This document shows positions 1 through 4,938 of a DNA stretch of 5,929 nucleotides, piece by piece. Source of the DNA: Clostridiales bacterium (lineage in GTDB: Bacteria; Bacillota; Clostridia; Tissierellales; Sedimentibacteraceae). Every line of letters starts with the position of its first letter. The first letter of the stretch is position 1. A program made the position numbers and the translations under genes. The notes below the pieces were generated by a model, which had not been told where the DNA came from, did not search any database, and saw only the letters and a list, made by a program, of their open reading frames with translations. Location: the NCBI GenBank assembly GCA_003497505.1, contig DNNV01000363.1:1460-7388 (forward strand). The letters are read 5' to 3'.

Positions 1-839
1 CTGTAGGTACTTTCTCTGAGTATGTGGAAAATATCCTTTATGCTCATTTCAGACAGCTTGAATTCCTTGCTCAGTGTACTTTCTATGCCCTTTATCACAT
101 GGATGTAATCCTTCTTGATATCATGTATATCCTTTGTAATATTTAATGAAAGGTCTTTGATATCCTCATCCTGATTTGACTGCAAAAGCTTTTCATACAT
201 GATGTACGAGTTGCTCATGATATGCTCTATATCCTCGGAATTTTTCTTCATGAAATATATTTCACTCTTCAAATCCGCAATTAGCAAAATCAAATTTTGA
301 TATCTTACCTCGTGCTCCTCCTTTGTGAGCAGCACCTTGTAATTTCTAATGATTATGAGCACCGTCATGGCTATGAAGGTTCTTATGACCGCCACGAGAA
401 ACAAAGTAAATACGTCTGTATAATTGACTCCCCTGCTCAATGTATTCGTTCTTAGAAATACCTCGATGATGTTGGACAGGAAATCACATCCAAATACCAG
501 CACCAGCATTTTAAACATCGAATTGTTGGGTATGAATCTCTTCAGGCTGAATATCATGCCATAAACAACATAGAAAAAAGAACCCGGAAATACCGCATAA
601 ACAACCTGGCTCAGATCCGCACCGCTAATTAGCAGCACAAAGCTTCTGACAATGAACACTATGGCCGCCGTCAGCAGCGATGTGTGAATACTGCTTATAT
701 CATCATATATAATAAGAAAAACCGGTAAGATTATAACTGCCGTGGATATTCTGAAGCCATCAATAATGAAGTTCAGGTAAAACTGCGAAGATGCCGTGAT
801 AGCAAGTGCAAAAATCAACATTCTTTGCTTTTTTCTCAT
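1..839 (-). CDS. Probable membrane sensor histidine kinase (3' end missing)
   Basis: The frame is open for 279 codons from ATG at 839 to the left edge with no stop, so the C-terminus lies outside the window. The start is supported by an AGAGGA Shine-Dalgarno about 5 bases upstream and a promoter at 875-903. By eye, about six hydrophobic helices fill residues 7-24, 31-45, 54-73, 79-99, 107-128 and 143-164. A charged, probably coiled-coil segment follows (about 170-225), then a helix with DIHDIKKDY, where His239 sits in an H-box-like context (His247 lies one helical turn pair further on). This order of membrane sensor, coiled coil and DHp-like helix is usual for a sensor kinase, and the HATPase domain would then lie off the edge. 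It follows the hydrogenase gene on the same strand, after 136 bases with their own promoter. Seen: the helices and the histidine. Inferred: kinase activity and any link to redox sensing. No response regulator is visible. It could instead be another membrane signalling protein with an ATPase tail. Confidence 0.6.
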   Translation of the reverse strand, partial: MRKKQRMLIFALAITASSQFYLNFIIDGFRISTAVIILPVFLIIYDDISSIHTSLLTAAIVFIVRSFVLLISGADLSQVVYAVFPGSFFYVVYGMIFSLKRFIPNNSMFKMLVLVFGCDFLSNIIEVFLRTNTLSRGVNYTDVFTLFLVAVIRTFIAMTVLIIIRNYKVLLTKEEHEVRYQNLILLIADLKSEIYFMKKNSEDIEHIMSNSYIMYEKLLQSNQDEDIKDLSLNITKDIHDIKKDYIHVIKGIESTLSKEFKLSEMSIKDIFHILRESTY

Positions 840-874
840 TTAATCCTCTTCCATCCATGGATGACGTTTTTATT

Positions 875-903
875 ATTATATCGTAAAGGTAAACGTTTTA
901 CAA
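875..903 (-). promoter_or_regulatory. Promoter for the membrane kinase gene
   Basis: On the minus strand a TTGTAA -35 box (898-903) and a perfect TATAAT -10 box (875-880) are separated by exactly 17 bases, about 35 bases upstream of the ATG at 839. The dyad GTAAA-CGT-TTTAC (889-901) overlaps the -35 box and spacer and could be an operator. A further GTAAA copy lies at 883-887. The promoter suggests the kinase gene can be transcribed separately from the hydrogenase operon. Confidence 0.6.
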
Positions 904-931
904 ATACTTATTCTATATTTTGGCACAAAAT

Positions 932-965
932 GCCCTGCTTCATCCTTAAGGATCTGAAACAGGGC
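932..965 (-). terminator. Hairpin after the hydrogenase gene, probable terminator or attenuator
   Basis: The outer arms GCCCTG/CAGGGC enclose TTC/GAA and a perfect 12-base palindrome ATCCTTAAGGAT (942-953), giving a long interrupted stem. It begins 10 bases beyond the TAG stop of the hydrogenase. On the minus strand the stem is followed by ATTTTGTG, so the U-run is only four bases. Termination may therefore be partial, letting some transcripts continue into the kinase gene. The plus side has no good U-run. Confidence 0.55.
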
Positions 966-975
966 GTTTATTCTT

Positions 976-2493
976 CTAATGGGCATTGCCCGTTCTTAAA
1001 TTTTCATCTATGACTTCATTGTCTAGCGGTGATTCGCAGGATGCCTGATTTTTAAAGTCCGTTACGGCCTTTCTCACTCTGTTGAATGAAGCCAGTGTTC
1101 CCGGACCTGCAATACATCCTCCGGAGCACGCCATCCCCTCAAGCAGGTACCCATTCTTTTTTCCTGCCTTGGCAACTCTCATGAGCTTTACGCATTCATG
1201 CAGGGTGGATACTCCCTCCACATTGATTTCCTTTGATGGTTCCATTGCCAGAGCAGTTCTTTTCACGGCCTCTGCAACTCCTCCTGCTATGGCATAGCCT
1301 CGTCCCAGCGATGATGCGTCCTGTATTTCCTTGGACACCTCAATTTCCGATAGCTCTATTCCCTTGGCAACAAACATGCCCATGAGTTCCTCAAATGTTA
1401 TTACAAAGTGCACATAATCCTTGACATCTTCTCTCAGCGCCTCTATTTTCTTTGAAATGCAGGGCCCGATAAATGTTATTTTCGCATCGGGGTCCTTTTT
1501 CTTTATATATTTTGCAGTTTCCACCATGGGTGAAGCAGAATCTGATATGTAGTCGTATTGGTCGGGAAATAACTTTTGTACCATTACAGTCCACGAATTG
1601 CAACAGCTGGTTCCCATATACGGTATTTCTCCGGGCACTACCTTTTCAAGAAACTCCTTTGCTTCTCTGAGTGTTGTAATATCTGCACCAAGGCTCACTT
1701 CCACAACATCCTCAAAGCCAAGCTGCTTTATACCCTCAAATATCTGTACCGGAGAAGCCAATGGTCCGAACTGCCCCAAAAATGACGGAGCTATTATTGC
1801 ATACATATGATTGTTGGTTTTCAGCGCTTTAATAAGCTGATATATTTGCGACTTGTCCGAAATGGCTCCGTATGGGCACTGAATTATACAATTACCGCAG
1901 GACACACATCTGTCCATGTTTATCTGAGCTCTTCCCAGGTAGTCGCTGTCTATTGCATTGACTCCACATGCAGCGGCACATGGCCTGTCATACTGCACAA
2001 TTGCTTTATATGGACATGTTTCCTTGCATCTTCCGCATTTTATGCATTTATCCTGATCGATTATCGCCCTGCTCTTGCCTATGGAAACGGCATTCGTAGG
2101 ACATACATTTGTACAAGGATGAGCGAGGCACTTCCTGCAGTTGTCGGTTACATACAATGCCTTTGTGGGACATGCCTCACAGGCAAAGGTAATGACGTTT
2201 ATCAGGGGCTCCACTAATTGAGCTTTATCCACATCCACTTCAGATATGCCGTCGGTTACGCGGTGGTACTCGGTTGGTCTTCTGGCATTCAGCCCCATCG
2301 TAAGTCTGAGGCGCTCATCTACTATGGCCCTCTCTCTGAACACACTGTCTCTGTATGTGGCAACCTCCCCCGGTAAAATTTCAAAGGATGATTTCTCCAA
2401 TTCACTTAAATCCGCACCATCATAGGCCATCTTTGCAACCTTTGCAAATACCTGTCTCCTTATACGTATGAGATCAACATAACTTTCCTTCAT
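976..2493 (-). CDS. [FeFe] hydrogenase, group B-like
   Basis: A 505-residue cytoplasmic iron-sulfur enzyme expected to interconvert protons and H2 using low-potential electrons. Residues 105-206 carry 16 cysteines: C105xxC108, C119xxC122x4C127x3C131P, C150xxC153xxC156x3C160P, C172x3C176 and C196xxC199xxC202x3C206P. These suffice for four [4Fe-4S] clusters. The H-cluster domain follows. L1 is TSCCNSW (295-301), L2 is GPCISKKIE (343-351) and L3 is EGMACSGGCIAGPG (452-465). The four expected H-cluster cysteine ligands are C298, C345, C456 and C460. C297, E277, E280 and S317 align by hand with the C. pasteurianum CpI proton path (C299, E279, E282, S319). The L1 and L2 changes from TSCCPGW and MPC, and the Cys-rich N-terminus without a separate plant-type [2Fe-2S] domain, resemble the group B1/B3 type more than group A. 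The start has a GGAGG site 5 bases upstream. It lies 22 bases after the [2Fe-2S] protein gene, so they form one operon. No maturases (HydE/F/G) are in the window. Confidence 0.93.
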   Translation of the reverse strand: MKESYVDLIRIRRQVFAKVAKMAYDGADLSELEKSSFEILPGEVATYRDSVFRERAIVDERLRLTMGLNARRPTEYHRVTDGISEVDVDKAQLVEPLINVITFACEACPTKALYVTDNCRKCLAHPCTNVCPTNAVSIGKSRAIIDQDKCIKCGRCKETCPYKAIVQYDRPCAAACGVNAIDSDYLGRAQINMDRCVSCGNCIIQCPYGAISDKSQIYQLIKALKTNNHMYAIIAPSFLGQFGPLASPVQIFEGIKQLGFEDVVEVSLGADITTLREAKEFLEKVVPGEIPYMGTSCCNSWTVMVQKLFPDQYDYISDSASPMVETAKYIKKKDPDAKITFIGPCISKKIEALREDVKDYVHFVITFEELMGMFVAKGIELSEIEVSKEIQDASSLGRGYAIAGGVAEAVKRTALAMEPSKEINVEGVSTLHECVKLMRVAKAGKKNGYLLEGMACSGGCIAGPGTLASFNRVRKAVTDFKNQASCESPLDNEVIDENLRTGNAH

Positions 2494-2515
2494 GATTACC
2501 TCCAGGTTCCTTCTG

Positions 2516-2785
2516 TCACTTTCTTATCTTGTTGACGATCTTCTCCATTACAGTCTGACTTGTGGCATTATACATAGGCTCACCGTCGATAACAACCACC
2601 GGTGCCACATTTGCATCTGTCTCCTTGCAATATCCCAGGCATTTAATTGCCTCTATTTCAAGCTCTTCATCATAATAACTTTCTGAATCCTCACTTATAA
2701 TATCCTTTAAGTCATCCAATTGGTCTAAAATACTCATTGAACCCAGCAGCGCACAGTTCGAACCCACACAGACCTTTACCTTCAT
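2516..2785 (-). CDS. Thioredoxin-fold [2Fe-2S] ferredoxin (NuoE/HydC-like small subunit)
   Basis: An 89-residue protein in which C6-x4-C11 and C49-x3-C53 form the four-cysteine signature of thioredoxin-like [2Fe-2S] proteins, the fold of the NuoE subunit of complex I and the small subunit of multimeric [FeFe] hydrogenases. After C53 the APVVVIDGEPMY stretch matches the usual strand and turn of this family. It is shorter than NuoE (about 160), lacking the N-terminal helical part. It is first in the operon with the hydrogenase, so a role as electron carrier or partner subunit for that enzyme is likely. No NuoF-like flavoprotein is present, so NAD(P)H coupling is not shown. Start choice: ATG at 2800 lies just upstream of AGGAGG (2792-2797) and cannot be served by it. 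ATG at 2785 is 6 bases from it, giving MKVKVCVG. ATG at 2788 is the alternative. Confidence 0.85.
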   Translation of the reverse strand: MKVKVCVGSNCALLGSMSILDQLDDLKDIISEDSESYYDEELEIEAIKCLGYCKETDANVAPVVVIDGEPMYNATSQTVMEKIVNKIRK

Positions 2786-2791
2786 CATACT

Positions 2792-2797
2792 CCTCCT
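2792..2797 (-). promoter_or_regulatory. Shine-Dalgarno AGGAGG deciding the start of the [2Fe-2S] protein
   Basis: A perfect AGGAGG lies inside the longer reading frame that begins at 2800. It is 6 bases from ATG at 2785 and 3 from ATG at 2788. This argues that the first four to five codons of the long frame are leader, not protein. Confidence 0.75.
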
Positions 2798-2818
2798 CAT
2801 TTTCAGTCATTTATTTAC

Positions 2819-2847
2819 ATTATATAATATCGTAGTTCACATTTCCA
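2819..2847 (-). promoter_or_regulatory. Promoter for the [2Fe-2S] protein-hydrogenase operon
   Basis: On the minus strand, TGGAAA (2842-2847, four of six matches to TTGACA) and a perfect TATAAT (2819-2824) are 17 bases apart, 33 bases before the ATG at 2785. No competing gene lies upstream on this strand, so this should drive both operon genes. Confidence 0.55.
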
Positions 2848-2857
2848 TAAAAAAAAT

Positions 2858-2895
2858 CAATAACATGAATATTATTGTCCTCTTTTTCACAATAA
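2858..2895. repeat. Cluster of three CAATAA half-sites in the divergent intergenic region
   Basis: CAATAA occurs at 2858-2863 and 2890-2895 and its complement TTATTG at 2872-2877. The first pair forms an inverted repeat with an 8-base spacer. The second pair extends to TTATTGT/ACAATAA with a 10-base spacer. The cluster sits just upstream of the hydrogenase -35 box and could bind a regulator. The sequence is AT-rich, so chance is a serious alternative. The rest of 2896-3020 shows only a short direct repeat, ATGCTTT at 2950-2956 and 2959-2965. Confidence 0.3.
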
Positions 2896-3023
2896 GATAT
2901 CTGCAGCTTATAATGAAACATTGGAATATACAGCAAGTTTGGCTAATTTATGCTTTTCATGCTTTACCAATTCATTTTAACACTTACTGTTATATTTCAT
3001 ACAATATACAAAGATAAGTACTG

Positions 3024-3051
3024 TTGGTCGGTATATAATAGATTATATAAA
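3024..3051 (+). promoter_or_regulatory. Possible promoter for the 181-residue helical protein
   Basis: TTGGTC (3024-3029) and TATAAA (3046-3051) are 16 bases apart, placing the transcript start shortly before the Shine-Dalgarno at 3068-3073. A perfect TATAAT at 3034-3039 is an alternative -10 box but lacks a good -35 at the right distance. Confidence 0.35.
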
Positions 3052-3080
3052 TTGAAATAAAAATAGCAAGGAGAAAAAAT

Positions 3081-3626
3081 ATGAATAATTCAGAAGGGTT
3101 GCACCGATATATCTCAAATAGTATACGAATGCTATGGATGCAGCATAGCGAATGGACCAGGATGGCCTTTACTTCCATTATTTTTAAAAATCCAGATGAA
3201 AAGGAAGTATTACAAAGACTTCTTAGAAATCCTGTGGATTTTTCCTATTTCTTAAGTAACTTCGTAGGATGGCAAACTGCATTTTCCTTCGGAGACCTGC
3301 TGACTGAGCACTTAAACCTTGCAACTGCTCTTGTGCGAGCCACAATGCCCAATAACACCGAAGAAGCTGAAAAAATAAATAAGCAGTTATATGAAAACGC
3401 CGATAGAATATCCGCTCTACTATCCTCAGCAAAGCCATGCTGCAATTATGATGAATGGAAAACCATGCTTTACAGGCATCTGGACTTGGCTAAAAAAATG
3501 GCCTCTGAAATGATTAACGGTGACTATGAAGAGAGCATACGCACTTATGATAACTTTGAAGCAGAAGCTATGTTAATGGCAGATATGATGACAGAATGCC
3601 TGCTCTATTGCAGTACAATTCGCTGA
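3081..3626 (+). CDS. Uncharacterised all-helical protein with three His-containing repeats
   Basis: A 181-residue, probably cytoplasmic protein with no signal peptide or long membrane helix. An AAGGAG site (3068-3073) lies 7 bases before the ATG. From memory it resembles a clostridial/bacillar family with WxQHxxWTR, LLRNPxDF, TEHL, NAD and MADxM motifs. Members are often labelled acetylglutamate kinase in databases, but nothing here looks like an amino-acid kinase (no Gly-rich nucleotide loop). By hand alignment it contains three helical-hairpin repeats of about 55 residues. His22, His77 and His133 occupy equivalent positions, and the second helices contain PVDF (51-54), NAD (106-108) and MAD (166-168). 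Acidic residues E76, D108, E160, E162 and D168 could join the histidines in a metal site, which is inference. It is transcribed divergently from the hydrogenase operon and converges on the YgjV-like gene. I can give no function. Confidence 0.85.
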   Translation: MNNSEGLHRYISNSIRMLWMQHSEWTRMAFTSIIFKNPDEKEVLQRLLRNPVDFSYFLSNFVGWQTAFSFGDLLTEHLNLATALVRATMPNNTEEAEKINKQLYENADRISALLSSAKPCCNYDEWKTMLYRHLDLAKKMASEMINGDYEESIRTYDNFEAEAMLMADMMTECLLYCSTIR

Positions 3627-3634
3627 AGTAAAAA

Positions 3635-3674
3635 GGCATCTCCTAATCTGCCATATCGGAAGGATAGGGATGCC
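3635..3674 (-). terminator. Terminator between converging genes
   Basis: GGCATC(T)CCTA (3635-3645) pairs with TAGGGATGCC (3665-3674), about 10 base pairs with one bulged T. On the minus strand the stem is directly followed by TTTTT (3630-3634 complement), a standard intrinsic terminator for the YgjV-like gene and the operon upstream of it. On the plus strand it lies 8 bases after the stop of the 181-residue protein but is followed only by a weak U-poor tail, so termination there is less certain. Confidence 0.8.
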
Positions 3675-3694
3675 CAATAATTGTATAGTTTATA

Positions 3695-4219
3695 TTATAC
3701 CTCTGCATTGTCCAGGGCCTTGACGCCGTATCTCAAAAATGAAATGATTACAGATGCCAATAGCAGAACCTCACACAGGACACCTGCATATGAACGTGTA
3801 TGAATATCATAAATCAGCCACGCCGGAGAATTTATGAACAAATTTGCCAATCTTACATTTTTACCGTTTCTCGTCCACGATGATACGGCTATTGCAATCA
3901 TCCCTATACACGGCAGCAGGCTGTATGCATCTTGCCATGTAAAAAAAGTCACGCCCAGATGAAGCCCCACAAATATCCAAAGCCATCCGTCATTTCTTGC
4001 CCATTTATTCTTTGAATTAATTAAAACAAAATTTCTGAGCATGCTTATCAATATATTTAAGCTTCCCGAAATAGCTCCAAGCATTAAAAAGTGCACGGTG
4101 TATGCCACGTTAGACATCATCTGCATAAAAAACAGCTTTCTGCTGTTCTTGCACTGATATGAAAAAAACATTGCTCCTGTGCCGATAAATCCTACAAGCT
4201 GCGTAATGACAAAATACAT
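3695..4219 (-). CDS. YgjV-like inner-membrane protein
   Basis: A 174-residue polytopic membrane protein. Hydrophobic segments fall at about residues 3-21, 33-49, 51-69, 77-94, 98-115, 124-138 and 144-162, so six or seven helices. The opening QLVGFIGTGAMFFSYQ followed by a short basic loop, the NILISMLRNFV segment, and the LLPCIGMIAIAVSSW helix resemble the E. coli YgjV family (Imp-YgjV, about 180 residues), whose function is not known to me. The start is supported by AGAGG 5 bases upstream of the ATG. It is the last gene of the probable DUF5714-cyclophilin-YgjV transcript, 54 bases after the cyclophilin stop, and ends at a good terminator. No catalytic motif is visible. Membership is judged by eye from the pattern, not by a search. 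Confidence 0.75.
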   Translation of the reverse strand: MYFVITQLVGFIGTGAMFFSYQCKNSRKLFFMQMMSNVAYTVHFLMLGAISGSLNILISMLRNFVLINSKNKWARNDGWLWIFVGLHLGVTFFTWQDAYSLLPCIGMIAIAVSSWTRNGKNVRLANLFINSPAWLIYDIHTRSYAGVLCEVLLLASVIISFLRYGVKALDNAEV

Positions 4220-4273
4220 ATCAACCTCTCACAATATTAAGTATTTTACATCTATGGAAGTATCAAACTTCAG

Positions 4274-4909
4274 TTACTCCATTACTTTAACAGACTTTAT
4301 TTTCGGCTGATTTACCGGTTTAACTGTACCGTTTGAGTCTTCCACCTTTATATCCGCACAGATTTTATCAACTACCTCCATGCCTTCAGTTACATATCCA
4401 AAGGCAGCATATTGTCTGTCTAAAAACACACTGTCCTCATGAACAATGAAAAACTGAGAGCTTGCACTGTCAAAATTTAAAGACCGTGCCATGGATATAG
4501 CTCCCCTAGTGTGAGATAATTTATTATCTACTCCGTTATCGGCAAATTCTCCTTTAATTTTAACATCAGAGCCGCCGGTTCCATTCCCCAATGGATCTCC
4601 ACCTTGAATCATAAATCCCAAAATAATTCTATGGAATGTCAAACCGTCGTAAAATCCTTCTTTGGCTAATTTTACAAAGTTATTAACTGTAATTGGAGCA
4701 TTGGTCTCATCCAACTCAACATAGATGGAACCATAGTTCTCCACTTCAATCACTACCTTGTGGCTGCCTTTAAAGGCCTCTTTATCAGTTGCTTCCTTTT
4801 CATTCTCATTATTTTTGTTATTTTCATTATTTTTGCCATCAACACTGCATCCAAACAATGCTAGCATTGAGATACTGACTATTAATAAAAGTATAAATTT
4901 TTTCATCAT
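4274..4909 (-). CDS. Cyclophilin-type peptidyl-prolyl isomerase lipoprotein
   Basis: A 211-residue exported foldase predicted to catalyse cis-trans isomerisation of Xaa-Pro bonds outside the membrane. Residues 1-20 form a signal peptide with two lysines and a hydrophobic core, ending in a lipobox LFG-C21 for lipid attachment. An Asn/Glu/Lys-rich flexible linker covers about 22-45. The cyclophilin domain spans about 50-211. Arg94 in FHRI, Phe99/Met100/Gln102 in GFMIQGG, and Gln152/Phe154 in SSQFF match the human CypA active-site residues R55, F60, M61, Q63, Q111 and F113. Phe162 and Tyr167 replace W121 and H126, changes that are common in bacteria. Start choice: ATG at 4909 is 6 bases after AAGGAG (4916-4921). 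ATG at 4930 lies upstream of that site and would add seven charged residues before the signal peptide. It follows the DUF5714 gene by 29 bases, consistent with one operon. Confidence 0.93.
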   Translation of the reverse strand: MMKKFILLLIVSISMLALFGCSVDGKNNENNKNNENEKEATDKEAFKGSHKVVIEVENYGSIYVELDETNAPITVNNFVKLAKEGFYDGLTFHRIILGFMIQGGDPLGNGTGGSDVKIKGEFADNGVDNKLSHTRGAISMARSLNFDSASSQFFIVHEDSVFLDRQYAAFGYVTEGMEVVDKICADIKVEDSNGTVKPVNQPKIKSVKVME

Positions 4910-4915
4910 TTCCTT

Positions 4916-4921
4916 CTCCTT
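4916..4921 (-). promoter_or_regulatory. Shine-Dalgarno AAGGAG deciding the start of the cyclophilin lipoprotein
   Basis: AAGGAG lies 6 bases before ATG at 4909 and 9 before ATG at 4906, and is inside the longer frame starting at 4930. The start at 4909 also gives a normal lipoprotein signal peptide with the lipobox cysteine at residue 21. Confidence 0.75.
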
Positions 4922-4938
4922 AATTATCATCTTTTTGG

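Noticed and set aside
825..1013. A 62-codon plus-strand frame across the kinase/hydrogenase gap
   Set aside because: It overlaps both minus-strand genes' ends, the kinase promoter and the hairpin, and has no Shine-Dalgarno or family resemblance.
1807..2217. A 136-codon plus-strand open frame
   Set aside because: It lies wholly antisense to the Fe-S domain of the hydrogenase, shows no recognisable domain, and its Cys/Thr-rich composition mirrors the opposite strand.
976..2493. Calling the hydrogenase a canonical monomeric group A enzyme or a sensory group C enzyme
   Set aside because: L1 and L2 differ from group A, there is no plant-type [2Fe-2S] domain at the N-terminus, and there is no PAS domain of the sensory type.
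2858..2895. A Rex redox-repressor operator upstream of the hydrogenase operon
   Set aside because: The inverted repeats have spacers of 8 and 10 bases and lack the TTGTTAA-like arms with a 4-base gap expected for Rex.
2990..3178. A 62-codon minus-strand hydrophobic frame in the divergent intergenic region
   Set aside because: Its first part is antisense to the well-supported 181-residue gene and the rest is AT-rich promoter sequence; hydrophobicity is expected from base composition.
3081..3626. Naming the 181-residue protein acetylglutamate kinase
   Set aside because: The protein is all-helical with no glycine-rich nucleotide-binding loops and is too short for an amino-acid kinase fold; the name used for relatives appears to be a misannotation.
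4257..4271. GAAGT/ACTTC hairpin after the cyclophilin gene as a terminator
   Set aside because: Only five base pairs and no U-run on the minus strand; read-through into the YgjV-like gene is more likely.
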